DNA of 64,000 nucleotides from Bacteroidales bacterium (GCA_028282785.1 JANQHE010000038.1:91788-155787); one strand, 5' to 3'; positions 28,173 to 37,845 are shown, counted from the first letter of the stretch. The notes: a model not told the origin generated them from the sequence alone. A program made the numbers and translations.

Positions 28173-29435
28173 ATGAAATTAGACGTATTGTTAGGTCTTC
28201 AGTGGGGTGACGAAGGCAAAGGTAAAATTGTGGATGTACTTGCTCCAAAATACAATGTTATTTCAAGATTTCAAGGTGGGCCAAATGCCGGACATACACT
28301 GGAATTCAGTAAAATAAAACATGTTCTTCATACGATACCTTCGGGAGTTTTTCGTGAAGAGACAGTAAATATTATTGGAAATGGTGTTGTTATTGACCCT
28401 GTTATCTTTAAACAAGAAATAGAAGATCTTGAGGAACTGAATGTTGATTTAACAAGAAATCTTTATATTTCCAAAAGAGCTCATTTAATTCTTCCATCAC
28501 ATAGAATACTTGATGCAGCATCGGAAAAAGCCAAAGGTAAAACTAAAATCGGCTCGACTTTAAAAGGTATTGGCCCAACGTATATGGATAAAACAGGACG
28601 TAATGGACTTCGTGTGGGAGATGTTATAAATCCTGAATTTAAAGAAAAATATGATTTCCTTACCAACAAACATAAAGATCTTATCAAACTTTACGATTTT
28701 GATTATAACCTGGAAGAATATGAAGAAAACTGGTTTAAAGGAATCGAAATTATCAAGAAATTTAAATTAATAGAGAGCGAACACGAAATCAATAAATACT
28801 TAAACGAAGAAAAATTAATATTGGCAGAAGGTGCACAGGGTACTTTGCTCGATATTGATTTTGGATCCTATCCGTTTGTTACTTCATCGAATACAATTTG
28901 TGCCGGAGCCTGTACCGGACTGGGAGTAGCTCCGAATAAAATTGGAAACGTTATAGGAATCTTTAAAGCATATTGTACACGCGTTGGAAGCGGGCCATTC
29001 CCAACAGAACTAGAAAATGAAGAAGGAGAAACTCTTCGTAAACAAGGACATGAATTTGGTGCAACAACGGGTCGTCCAAGACGTTGCGGATGGTTGGATT
29101 TACCTGCCCTGAAATACTCGGTTATGCTAAATGGTGTAACAGAATTAATGGTTACCAAAGCAGATGTTTTATCTGGTTTTGATACTATAAAAGTTTGTAC
29201 TCATTATAAATTAAATGGGAAAGAAATTGATTACCTGCCTTTTGAGATAAACGAACCGTTAGAACCCGTATTAAAGGAATTTAAAGGTTGGAAAGAAGAT
29301 ATATCGAAAATTGATTCCTTTGGAAATTTACCTCAAGAATTTAAAGACTATCTTTTATATATTGAGGAAGAAGTAAAAGTACCTATAAAACTGGTATCGG
29401 TAGGTCCAAACAGAGATCAAACTATATTTAGATAG
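28173..29435 (+). CDS. purA: Adenylosuccinate synthetase
   Basis: PurA condenses IMP and aspartate with GTP, the first committed step from IMP to AMP. The 420 residues include the GTP/IMP loop GLQWGDEGKGKIVD at the N-terminus with the catalytic Asp, GGPNAGHT (about 35-42) with the catalytic His, GSTLKGIGPTYMDK, and TTGRPRRCGWLDL near residue 300. It is full length. (p)ppGpp is a known inhibitor of PurA in other bacteria, which makes the nearby relA/spoT gene notable. It has its own terminator. Confidence 0.98.
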   Translation: MKLDVLLGLQWGDEGKGKIVDVLAPKYNVISRFQGGPNAGHTLEFSKIKHVLHTIPSGVFREETVNIIGNGVVIDPVIFKQEIEDLEELNVDLTRNLYISKRAHLILPSHRILDAASEKAKGKTKIGSTLKGIGPTYMDKTGRNGLRVGDVINPEFKEKYDFLTNKHKDLIKLYDFDYNLEEYEENWFKGIEIIKKFKLIESEHEINKYLNEEKLILAEGAQGTLLDIDFGSYPFVTSSNTICAGACTGLGVAPNKIGNVIGIFKAYCTRVGSGPFPTELENEEGETLRKQGHEFGATTGRPRRCGWLDLPALKYSVMLNGVTELMVTKADVLSGFDTIKVCTHYKLNGKEIDYLPFEINEPLEPVLKEFKGWKEDISKIDSFGNLPQEFKDYLLYIEEEVKVPIKLVSVGPNRDQTIFR

Positions 29436-29437
29436 AT

Positions 29438-29461
29438 AAAGCTCCTTATGGAGCTTTTTTA
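29438..29461 (+). terminator. Terminator downstream of purA
   Basis: AAAGCTCC/GGAGCTTT stem with a TTAT loop and a T run. It also reaches the 3' end of the convergent anti-sigma gene. Confidence 0.85.
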
Positions 29462-30901
29462 TTATTCGTTAATCTCAATCTTCAATATCAGTTTTACGTT
29501 TGATGAAATATGAATACCATTTTCTGTCGCAGGAATCCAATTGCCTAATTCTAAAATTGCTCTTTTTATTTCATTACTAAATGTTACATCAGGAATACTT
29601 CTAAAATTGAAATTAAATAACGAACCATCTCCTCTTACTGTAAATGAAACTTTAACTTTATGTTTGCCTGAAAATTCTGAAAGTTTGGAATAGTCTAATT
29701 TTTCCAATATTTGTTTTTTATACTTGTTTTTTGATATGGAATTTGGCGGTTTAGCAGGTGTATACTCCGAATTTTCATAATTGGTTTCTTCGTTTAATCC
29801 ATATCCGGTTACTACCACTTCGTCCATGGCAAGCATTTCGGATTCCAAATAAACTAATAGCGTTGTATCATCTTCTATGGAAATTTCCCGGGTTTCCATA
29901 CCCACAAATGAAGCGATTAAAGTTTTCAACTCTTCATCATCAGGAATAGTTAAACTAAAGTCTCCGTTATAATCGGTTGTTGTTCCAAATACTTCTAAAT
30001 TTTCGAGTACCACAGAAACTCCCGGAATACCTGAATTATCCTCTGCACTTAAAACCTTACCAGCAATGGTTATTGTATTGGTTAAATCAACAGGAGTGCC
30101 ATCAATTACGTATAACGGCCCCTCTTCCTTCGGTACTGATGATACACCTCTAATTCTTACATTTGATGATTTTTTTGCCTGTTTGGATATTTCAGACTTG
30201 CTTTCAACAGCAATTGCTTCCTCAACTCTTATTGGTTCATCAGACATTGCTTCAAATTCAGCTTGCGGCTCTTCCATCATAAAATCCTCATCCTCAATCG
30301 CCTCTTCAAATTCTGTAATTTCTATTGTTTCATCCAAATCAGTTTCAATATCATCATATACATTTAAATCTTCTTCTACCATAACCTCATCTTCAACAAC
30401 TAATGGTTTTGTTTCGTCCGGCTTAATTTCGGTTTTTTTCTTAGCTTCTTTACTTTCTGCTATTAATTGTTCGGGTACTTTCTTAATTGTATCAAACTTT
30501 ATATCTGATTTTTGCATCTGTCGCTCAGCTTCAATAATCATACTATCAGCAATTTCCATTTCATGAGAGACCTGTTCTTTTAATAAAGAATCCTGCCAGT
30601 GTTTGCTATTTAAGTAAACAATTGTAATACCAATACCTAATAATATAATTACGCTTGCCGCATATCTAAACCAAACCGGAACTATTCTTCTATTCTTTTT
30701 GGTTTTATCAGAAATACCAGCTTTTAGTTCCGCAATATCATTTCTTAACTCATCATCATTCAACTGAGATAAACCATCGTAAGCTTCCTCCTCAAAAGCA
30801 TCACGCATCATTTCCTTTTCGAAATTGTGTTTGTCCTTATTTCTCAGGTTATTACTGAAATAATTCAGAAAATCTTTATATGTCAGTTTTCGTTTAGACA
30901 T
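29462..30901 (-). CDS. Membrane anti-sigma factor with SusC-plug-like, CarboxypepD_reg-like and TonB-C segments
   Basis: The cytoplasmic N-terminus (1-75; LNYFSNNLRNKDKHNFEKEM, then AFEEEAYDGL) resembles the sigma-binding part of Bacteroidota anti-sigma proteins. One membrane helix is at about 78-97. A long acidic linker (about 150-240) leads to a SusC-like plug signature (NVRIRGVSS, then PLYVIDGTPVDL, about 248-273). A CarboxypepD_reg-like domain (about 276-355) ends in AMDEVVVTGYG. A TonB C-terminal-like domain (about 400-479) has KVSFTVRGDGSLFNFNF. Its start overlaps the sigma-factor gene by 8 bp, so translation is coupled. The mosaic of receptor and transducer parts on one anti-sigma protein is unusual. 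Confidence 0.82.
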   Translation of the reverse strand: MSKRKLTYKDFLNYFSNNLRNKDKHNFEKEMMRDAFEEEAYDGLSQLNDDELRNDIAELKAGISDKTKKNRRIVPVWFRYAASVIILLGIGITIVYLNSKHWQDSLLKEQVSHEMEIADSMIIEAERQMQKSDIKFDTIKKVPEQLIAESKEAKKKTEIKPDETKPLVVEDEVMVEEDLNVYDDIETDLDETIEITEFEEAIEDEDFMMEEPQAEFEAMSDEPIRVEEAIAVESKSEISKQAKKSSNVRIRGVSSVPKEEGPLYVIDGTPVDLTNTITIAGKVLSAEDNSGIPGVSVVLENLEVFGTTTDYNGDFSLTIPDDEELKTLIASFVGMETREISIEDDTTLLVYLESEMLAMDEVVVTGYGLNEETNYENSEYTPAKPPNSISKNKYKKQILEKLDYSKLSEFSGKHKVKVSFTVRGDGSLFNFNFRSIPDVTFSNEIKRAILELGNWIPATENGIHISSNVKLILKIEINE

Positions 30902-31484
30902 TTTGTTTTTCTTTATACTCCTCCAAACATATCTTTAAATTTCGTTTTCCGTTTTGTATAAAACTTTTTACTTTTTTCTGCTCCATATTCAACTCATCTG
31001 AAATTTCCTTATAGCACTTTTTATCAAAATAAAACATTACAATACATTGCTTTTGTTCATGCTTTAGCTTTTCGATGCAGTTTTTCAGATTTTCATGTAA
31101 ATCTTCATCCGAAGCTTCATCAATAGGATGCAAAATATCTGTCGAATCCATAAAAAAATCTTCAGAATATTTTTCGAATCGCTTTTTTTCAGTTTTCTTT
31201 TTTCGGATTTCCATTAAGCAATGGTTCTTTGTAACCACATATAACCAGCTTCGGAAATTTTGTATTTCAAATTTAGGAATTTCAACAATAAGATTTTCAA
31301 ATATCTTGTTTACAGCGTCTTTACTTTCTTCACGGTCATTTAGGTATTTTAAGCATACACCATAAACCAGATGTATATAATTATTATATAACTCGCCTAA
31401 AACTTCAAGATTTCCTGACCTTAAATATTGATTTAGTAGTTCAGAATCGGATGTTGAATCGATATTTTTATTTATTGCCCACAT
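30894..31484 (-). CDS. ECF-type RNA polymerase sigma factor
   Basis: The 196 residues show sigma-70 region 2 (about 25-95; LGELYNNYIHLVYGVCLKYL, then KDAVNKIFENL and NFRSWLYVVTKNHC) and region 4 (about 130-185; LKHEQKQCIVMFYFDKKCYKEI, a helix-turn-helix with NMEQKKVKSFIQNGKRNL). Regions 1 and 3 are absent, as in extracytoplasmic-function factors. The overlapping downstream gene is its likely anti-sigma factor. A vWA protein gene is divergent 124 bp away and is a likely target. Confidence 0.93.
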   Translation of the reverse strand: MWAINKNIDSTSDSELLNQYLRSGNLEVLGELYNNYIHLVYGVCLKYLNDREESKDAVNKIFENLIVEIPKFEIQNFRSWLYVVTKNHCLMEIRKKKTEKKRFEKYSEDFFMDSTDILHPIDEASDEDLHENLKNCIEKLKHEQKQCIVMFYFDKKCYKEISDELNMEQKKVKSFIQNGKRNLKICLEEYKEKQNV

Positions 31485-31608
31485 TATAAAACACTGAACT
31501 ACAATCTATTGAAAACTAAATATGAAAAAGTTAAATAATTTTTATGGAATATCTTCCTTATCTGCACCCTTTAAGAAAACGAATTAATAATTTCTAAATT
31601 TTAAAGTT

Positions 31609-33459
31609 ATGAAAAAAAATGTATTTATTATCTCAATTTTAGCGACACTTATAAGTCTAAACTTAAGTGCTCGTACCATCACAGGAACTGTTATCAGTGC
31701 TGAAGATGGATCTGCTCTTCCAGGTGTATCGGTAACTCTTAAAGGAAACTCCAAAATTGGAACAACTACAGATATCAATGGAAAATACTCTATTGAAGCT
31801 AACAATGAAGACAAATTAGTTTTTGCTTTTATTGGCTTTGTAACAAAAGAAGTTAAGGCAGGAAAAAAAACAATAATTAACGTTGCCTTAGAATCTGAAA
31901 TACTTGCTATGGATGAAGTCATGGTTGTTGAATATGAAGATACGGATTATAAAGCCTCAAAAAAAGAAAGCAGAAAAATGATAAGAGGAACTTCAACACT
32001 ATTTAAACCGGCTCAAGGAAGTATGAATTCATTTTATTACCCGCAAGAACCTTTTAATAGAGAAGGCTATTCAACCATTCATGAGAATGGATTTAAAGAA
32101 GCCATTAAGTCACCACTTTCAACCTTTTCAATCGATGTTGACGCTGCTTCTTATGCAAATGTCCGCCGTTTCTTGAATAATGGGCAAAAGCCACCTATAG
32201 ATGCCGTTCGTATTGAAGAGATGATTAACTATTTCAATTATGATTATCCGCAACCTGAAAATGGTCATCCGTTTGCAATTTACCAGGAATTAGCTCATTG
32301 CCCCTGGAATGAAGAAAATATGCTTTTACATATAGGATTACAAGGTGAGAAAATTGCTATGGATAATTTACCACCTTCTAATATTGTATTCTTGCTTGAT
32401 GTTTCCGGTTCAATGAGTTCACAAAACAAATTGCCTTTACTAAAAAAAGCATTTAAACTATTAGTACACCAATTAAGAGAAGAAGACCGTGTTGCAATCG
32501 TTGTTTATGCAGGGAGTTCAGGTTTGGTTTTACCTTCAACTAAAGGTAGCGATAAGCAAAAAATTATTGAATCATTAGAAAGGTTAAATGCTGGTGGTTC
32601 AACAGCCGGTGCTGCCGGTTTAAAGCTTGCATACCAGGTTGCAACGGAAAACTTTATTAAAAACGGAAACAATAGAATTATTCTGGCAACTGACGGAGAT
32701 TTCAATGTTGGGCAATCAAGCAATGCAGAAATGGAGAGATTAATCGAAAAAGAACGCGAAAAAGGAATATTCATTTCTGTTCTTGGCTTTGGAATGGGTA
32801 ATTACCAGGATGATAAAATGGAAATTATTGCAGATAAAGGAAATGGAAATTATGCTTACATAGATAATATTATGGAAGCTAAGAAAGTGCTTGTAAATGA
32901 ATTTGGAGGAACTTTATTTACCATCGCTAAGGATGTTAAAATACAAATTGAATTTAATCCTGCTATTGTTGAATCTTACAGGTTAATAGGTTATGAAAAC
33001 CGCTTACTAAATGATGAAGATTTCGAAGATGATAAAAAAGATGCGGGAGAATTAGGTTCCGGACACACTGTGACCGCATTGTATGAATTAAAAATTGCTA
33101 ATAAAGAATCGTTGAAAAACAATACTTTAAAATATCAAACATCTAACTTAAACAATTTGGCTAAAGAAGGTGATGAGGTTGCAACTGTTAAATTCAGGTA
33201 CAAAAAACCCGACAAGCATAAAAGTATTCTTTTAGAAGAAGTTATACCTTTCAAAGATCAATATTTTAACGAAATGTCCGATAATTTTAAGTTTTCTGCA
33301 GCTGTTGCAGGTTTTGGAATGCTTCTTCGAGATTCTGAACATAAGGGAAATGCAACGTATAAGTCTGTTATTGATTTGGCACAAAGCTCTAAAGGTAAAG
33401 ATAAAGAAGGATATAGAAGTGAGTTTATTCAGTTAATAAAATTATCACAACACTTATAA
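31609..33459 (+). CDS. Exported von Willebrand factor type A protein with CarboxypepD_reg-like domain (YfbK-like)
   Basis: The 616-residue protein has a signal peptide (about 1-21), a CarboxypepD_reg-like domain (about 23-105) and a linker. The vWF_A N-terminal block follows (about 168-215; TFSIDVDAASYANVRRFLN). The vWA domain has an intact MIDAS, Asp264-x-Ser266-x-Ser268 (LLDVSGSMS), with the later Thr/Asp residues in AGGSTAG and LATDGDFNVG. A C-terminal DUF3520-type domain completes the YfbK plan. The first domain, including LESEILAMDEVMV, is strikingly like that of the divergent anti-sigma protein, which suggests that the two belong to one system. Confidence 0.9.
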   Translation: MKKNVFIISILATLISLNLSARTITGTVISAEDGSALPGVSVTLKGNSKIGTTTDINGKYSIEANNEDKLVFAFIGFVTKEVKAGKKTIINVALESEILAMDEVMVVEYEDTDYKASKKESRKMIRGTSTLFKPAQGSMNSFYYPQEPFNREGYSTIHENGFKEAIKSPLSTFSIDVDAASYANVRRFLNNGQKPPIDAVRIEEMINYFNYDYPQPENGHPFAIYQELAHCPWNEENMLLHIGLQGEKIAMDNLPPSNIVFLLDVSGSMSSQNKLPLLKKAFKLLVHQLREEDRVAIVVYAGSSGLVLPSTKGSDKQKIIESLERLNAGGSTAGAAGLKLAYQVATENFIKNGNNRIILATDGDFNVGQSSNAEMERLIEKEREKGIFISVLGFGMGNYQDDKMEIIADKGNGNYAYIDNIMEAKKVLVNEFGGTLFTIAKDVKIQIEFNPAIVESYRLIGYENRLLNDEDFEDDKKDAGELGSGHTVTALYELKIANKESLKNNTLKYQTSNLNNLAKEGDEVATVKFRYKKPDKHKSILLEEVIPFKDQYFNEMSDNFKFSAAVAGFGMLLRDSEHKGNATYKSVIDLAQSSKGKDKEGYRSEFIQLIKLSQHL

Positions 33460-33504
33460 AATAATTTTAATTTTCTTTCACAACTTCGCTTTAGGTTAGT
33501 ACTT

Positions 33505-33537
33505 AACTCCTGTTTCAGAAATTGAAACAGGAGTTTT
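33505..33537. terminator. Bidirectional terminator
   Basis: A 13-bp stem (AACTCCTGTTTCA/TGAAACAGGAGTT) with a short loop and T-rich flanks on both strands separates the convergent vWA and pseudouridine synthase genes. Confidence 0.9.
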
Positions 33538-33538
33538 C

Positions 33539-34219
33539 TTATAGATTTAATATTTTTTTAGTTCTTTTAAATTCCTCTTGTGGACTTGCACTGATTATAA
33601 TTTCCTGATTTGTTTTTGGATGAATAAATTTTAACTCCAGGGCGTGGAGCATCATGGTTGTCATATTGAACTTTTCTTTAAAAATTTTATTCTGCTTATT
33701 GCAACCATGTGGACGATCTCCAATAATCGGATGCATAATATGTGCAAAATGTTTTCGAATTTGGTGCATTCTGCCTGTTTGTGGCAATACTTCAACCAGT
33801 GAGTAACGAGAAGTTTCAAATTTGCCTGATGGAATATCAACTTCTGATTGTTTTAAGGTCTTATAAACAGTTACTGCCTCTTGCGTTTTTCCCTTTTCGT
33901 TAGTAATAGGATAATTAATTGTATCCCTTTTTTGCGAATATCCCCTTACAATTGCCAAATATTCCTTTTTAATTTTATTCCGGGCAAAAAGTGTTTGCAT
34001 CATGCAATTTGTTTCGCTATTCAAAGCAAAAAGTAAAACTCCTCCTGTTTTTCTGTCAATTCTATGACATGGATAAACTTTTCTCCCGATTTGATCTCTT
34101 AGTAACTGAATTGCAAACTCATTTGCATTGCTTGCATAACCTGATTTGTGAACCAATAAACCATGAGGTTTATTAATTGCTACTAAATACTCATCCTTAT
34201 ATATTATTTCAAGGTGCAA
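33539..34219 (-). CDS. RluA family pseudouridine synthase
   Basis: The 226 residues cover the catalytic domain only: no S4 RNA-binding domain precedes it, as in TruC/RluA-type members. The catalytic Asp is in CHRIDRKTGGVLLFALN. GLLVHKSGYAS near the N-terminus and LPQTGRMHQIRKHFAHI are family signatures. TruC (tRNA U65) is the closest small relative by size, but the target RNA site cannot be fixed from sequence. Confidence 0.92.
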   Translation of the reverse strand: MHLEIIYKDEYLVAINKPHGLLVHKSGYASNANEFAIQLLRDQIGRKVYPCHRIDRKTGGVLLFALNSETNCMMQTLFARNKIKKEYLAIVRGYSQKRDTINYPITNEKGKTQEAVTVYKTLKQSEVDIPSGKFETSRYSLVEVLPQTGRMHQIRKHFAHIMHPIIGDRPHGCNKQNKIFKEKFNMTTMMLHALELKFIHPKTNQEIIISASPQEEFKRTKKILNL

Positions 34220-34390
34220 CTTTTTTTATTTAGTTAGGTCTTTTAATAAATTTTCTATTTAGACCAAGAAGTAAAAATAAAATGTTAAAACCAGAGTTTT
34301 ATTATTTATCAATAAAAATTATTGTATTTTTAACGTTTCAAACCCTAAAACAGTTAATATATTAACCGATAAATTTAAAAATCTATTAAA

Positions 34391-37378
34391 ATGAAAAACC
34401 GAATTTTTTATTTGATCCTGGTAAGTTTTATCAGCTTACTGTGGGCCTGTAATTCCGGATCTAACTTTAAAGTTGGAAGCATCTACCATGGTTTTAAGTT
34501 GGTAGAAAAGAAATTCGTTGAAGAAGTTAACTCTGAATGTTTATATTTCATTCATGAGAAAAGTGGCGCAAGGTTATTAAAAATAGCTGCTGCTGATAAT
34601 AACAAACTTTTCAATATTGCTTTTAAAACATTACCAGAACATGATTATGGAACACCACATATCATGGAACACTCTGTTTTAAACGGATCAAAAAACTTTC
34701 CTGTTAAAAGTCCGTTTGATGTTTTAGCCAAGGGATCTTTGAATACTTTCTTAAATGCAATGACCGGATCAGATATTACAACTTATCCTGTTGCCAGTAT
34801 GAATGACAAAGATTATTTTAATTTAATGCACGTTTATTTAGATGCGGTTTTCAATCCTATTCTACATGAAGATCCTCGCGTTCTAAAACAAGAAGGTTGG
34901 CATTACGAATTAGATGACATTGATGGAGAAATCATTTACAAAGGTGTTGTTTATAATGAAATGAAAGGCGCTTTTTCAAGCCCTACAAGAGAATTAGGCT
35001 TCCAGGCTGAAAGGATCTTATTCCCTGATAATACATATGGAGTTTCTTCCGGTGGATATCCTTCTGAAATACCAGGACTAACATATGAATATTTTAAAGA
35101 ATTTCATAAAAAATTCTATCACCCGTCAAACAGCTATACTTTATTATATGGCGACGCGGATTTAAATAAAGAATTAGAATTTATCAATACTGAGTATTTC
35201 TCAAATTATGATAAATCCGATAAAAAGATAGAAATTCCATTACAGAAACCATTCGAAGCAAAAAAAGAAACTGTAAAACCTTATGCTGTTCCTGAAGGAA
35301 GCCCAACAGTTGATAATACTTATTTAGGTAAATTCTTTGTTGCCGGTTTAAATACCGATGAGGAACTGGTAATGGCCTTAAACATTCTTAGTGAAGCTTT
35401 GGTTAATCATGAATCAGCTCCTATCAGACTTGCATTACAAGAAGCTGAAATAGGAAAAGAAATAAGAGCTTTTGTTAATAATTCAAAACAAAATATATTC
35501 CAAATCAGGGTTCAAAATGCTAACCCTGAAGATAAGGATAGATTTGATGAAATCGTTTATGAAACTTTACAAAAAGTTAGTGAAGAAGGTTTCGAGGATA
35601 AAATGATTAACGGAATCATTAATCGTTGGGAGTTTAATATGCGCGAAGGCGATACTCCTCAAAAAGGATTACAGTACCTTATGAGAAGCTATAATGGATG
35701 GTTTTTCGATGATGATCCTTTTGTGGGATTAGAATTTGAAAAACCACTTGCTAAAGTAAAAGAAGGTATTAAAAATGGATTATTAGAAAATATAATTAAA
35801 GAGCAACTTATAAACAATCCACATGCTTTATTAATGGTCTTAAAACCAGAACCTGGTTTAGAAAAGCAAATAGCAGAAAAGACTAGAAAAGAGCTTGCTG
35901 AATACAAAGCAAGCTTAAGTAGGGAGGAATTAGAAAAGTTAGTTCAGGAAACAAAAGAATTAAAAAAATACCAACAAAGAGAGGATTCTCCTGAAGCTCT
36001 TGCAACAATTCCTATGCTATCACTATCGGATATAAATCCTGAAGTTGAATGGCATTCTTTAGAAGAAAAAAAAGCAGGTAATATCCCGGTGTTATACTAC
36101 AAAGATTTTACAAGTAATATTATTTATACAAACATGTTTTTTGATCTTCGTGTACTTCCTAGAGAACTAATCCCGTATGGTACTCTTTTATCAGAAGTTT
36201 TAGGTTTATTAAATACTGAAAACTATACATTTGGAGAATTAGATAATGAACTAAATATTCATACAGGAGGATTTTATACTTATCTAAATACTTATTTGGA
36301 AGATGAATCTGATGATAAATTAAAACCATATTTAGTAGTTAGATCTAAAGCATTTACAGAAAAAGGTGCAAAAATGTTTGAACTTACGGAAGAGGTTTTA
36401 AATAAATCAAAGTTTGATGATACGGAAAGATTAAAGGATGTACTTATTCGCCATCAATCAAGAACTGAATCAAATGTTAAAAACAACGGAATAGGTTATG
36501 CTATGACCAGATTAAACTCTTACCATTCAAATCAAGGTATGTTCGATGAACTAACTGATGGTTTAGAGTATTATAGATTCATTACCGATATAACTAAAAA
36601 CTTTGATAAAAAGCAAAAAGAAGTATCTGAAAATTTAGCAAAAACAGCTGAAATTCTTTTTACACAGAAAAATATGATCGCTGCCGTTACATGCGCAAAT
36701 GATCAATACCAACAATATACAGAAGCGTTGAATGTGTTAACCTCTGCTTTACCTGAAGGTGATGGAAATATTAATGAATGGAAGTTTGAATTAACTCCAA
36801 AAAATGAAGGATTAATGTCTGCATCTAAAGTTCAGTACGTTTTGAAAGGATATAACTTTAAAAAGCTTGGTTATGAATGGGACGGTAAAATGCGTGTTTT
36901 AAATCAAATTATTTCAAGAGAATGGTTACAAAACAGAGTACGCGTAATGGGTGGAGCATATGGCGGTTTTGCAGGATTCTATAATTCTGGTGAAGCTTTT
37001 TTTGCATCATACCGTGATCCAAACCTTTTAAAAACACTTGAAAATTATGATGCAACTCCTCAGTTCTTAAGTGAATTTGATGCTGACGATAACGAGATGA
37101 CAAGATTCATCATTGGAACCATTGCAAGAATGGATCGTCCAAATACTCCTTCTCAAAGAGGCCGTATTGCCTTTGGTAGATATTTTAGAAATACAACATT
37201 AGAAGAACTTCAAACGGAAAGAGCTGCAGTTTTAGGCACCAAGCTAGAAGATATCAAGAACTTTGAAAACATGATTAAAGATATCTTAGACCAAAATGCA
37301 ATTTGTGTTTATGGTAACGAAGATAAGATCAAAGAAAATAAAGCTTTATTTAATGATATCTACAATGTAACTTACTAA
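34391..37378 (+). CDS. M16C presequence-protease-type metallopeptidase, lipoprotein
   Basis: The 995-residue protein begins with a lipoprotein signal: hydrophobic core then SLLWAC with Cys20. The inverted zinc motif is His90-Ile-Met-Glu93-His94 (HIMEHSVLNGSKNF), continuing with PVKSPFDVLAKGSL, the hallmark of the PreP/Cym1 branch of M16. The size fits a fused N- and C-half enzyme that degrades peptides in an internal chamber. The lipid anchor puts it in the cell envelope, so extracellular or periplasmic peptide breakdown is likely. It is a third M16 gene in the window but is not related to the M16B pair by operon. Confidence 0.93.
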   Translation: MKNRIFYLILVSFISLLWACNSGSNFKVGSIYHGFKLVEKKFVEEVNSECLYFIHEKSGARLLKIAAADNNKLFNIAFKTLPEHDYGTPHIMEHSVLNGSKNFPVKSPFDVLAKGSLNTFLNAMTGSDITTYPVASMNDKDYFNLMHVYLDAVFNPILHEDPRVLKQEGWHYELDDIDGEIIYKGVVYNEMKGAFSSPTRELGFQAERILFPDNTYGVSSGGYPSEIPGLTYEYFKEFHKKFYHPSNSYTLLYGDADLNKELEFINTEYFSNYDKSDKKIEIPLQKPFEAKKETVKPYAVPEGSPTVDNTYLGKFFVAGLNTDEELVMALNILSEALVNHESAPIRLALQEAEIGKEIRAFVNNSKQNIFQIRVQNANPEDKDRFDEIVYETLQKVSEEGFEDKMINGIINRWEFNMREGDTPQKGLQYLMRSYNGWFFDDDPFVGLEFEKPLAKVKEGIKNGLLENIIKEQLINNPHALLMVLKPEPGLEKQIAEKTRKELAEYKASLSREELEKLVQETKELKKYQQREDSPEALATIPMLSLSDINPEVEWHSLEEKKAGNIPVLYYKDFTSNIIYTNMFFDLRVLPRELIPYGTLLSEVLGLLNTENYTFGELDNELNIHTGGFYTYLNTYLEDESDDKLKPYLVVRSKAFTEKGAKMFELTEEVLNKSKFDDTERLKDVLIRHQSRTESNVKNNGIGYAMTRLNSYHSNQGMFDELTDGLEYYRFITDITKNFDKKQKEVSENLAKTAEILFTQKNMIAAVTCANDQYQQYTEALNVLTSALPEGDGNINEWKFELTPKNEGLMSASKVQYVLKGYNFKKLGYEWDGKMRVLNQIISREWLQNRVRVMGGAYGGFAGFYNSGEAFFASYRDPNLLKTLENYDATPQFLSEFDADDNEMTRFIIGTIARMDRPNTPSQRGRIAFGRYFRNTTLEELQTERAAVLGTKLEDIKNFENMIKDILDQNAICVYGNEDKIKENKALFNDIYNVTY

Positions 37379-37393
37379 ACAAAATTAGATAAT

Positions 37394-37430
37394 AAAAGAA
37401 AAGGCTCGAATATCCGAGCCTTTTCTTTTT
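37394..37430. terminator. Bidirectional terminator
   Basis: A long stem (AAAGAAAAGGCTCG with its complement) with a five- to six-base loop and a T6 tail lies between the convergent M16C and hemerythrin genes. Confidence 0.9.
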
Positions 37431-37437
37431 TGTATTT

Positions 37438-37845
37438 CTAGTTCATTCCTTTTTCTTGAAACAATTTCGAATATTTTTTGTCTGTTCCCATAATATGTTT
37501 GAACAACCAATTTTTAAGATAGGTAGCCAAATCTATTACGGCAGTCTTGTTTTTAACAGATACAATTTCTTTATAATTCTTGATTTCCTCTACGAACTTT
37601 TGATGTTCGGATTCATGCGCTTTGAAATCTTTGTAATTATATAATTTCATAAACTTTTCTTCATAAGAAAAATGGTAAACTGCATATTTTTCCAAATCAC
37701 TAATTAATATCTTAAGGAACTCATCAGTTATTCCATTATAAAATTCTGTGTACAAGTTATTGATCATTTCAACTAGTTTCTTATGTTGATCGTTTATCGA
37801 GTGAATACCAACAGAAAAACTATCTTTCCAAGTAATAAAGCTCAT
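37438..37845 (-). CDS. Bacteriohemerythrin
   Basis: This is a single-domain, 135-residue four-helix bundle with a full set of di-iron ligands in the expected spacing: His21, His58, Glu62, His77, His81, His117 and Asp122. Bacteriohemerythrins bind O2 reversibly and may store, sense or scavenge it, which fits a microaerobic or anaerobic life style. The start WKDSFSVGIHSINDQH is the family signature. It is monocistronic. Confidence 0.94.
   Translation of the reverse strand: MSFITWKDSFSVGIHSINDQHKKLVEMINNLYTEFYNGITDEFLKILISDLEKYAVYHFSYEEKFMKLYNYKDFKAHESEHQKFVEEIKNYKEIVSVKNKTAVIDLATYLKNWLFKHIMGTDKKYSKLFQEKGMN

Noticed and set aside
30066..30566. 166-codon open frame antisense to the anti-sigma gene, rich in Ser
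   Set aside because: It is the shadow of the acidic Glu/Asp linker on the other strand; no start context or family match.
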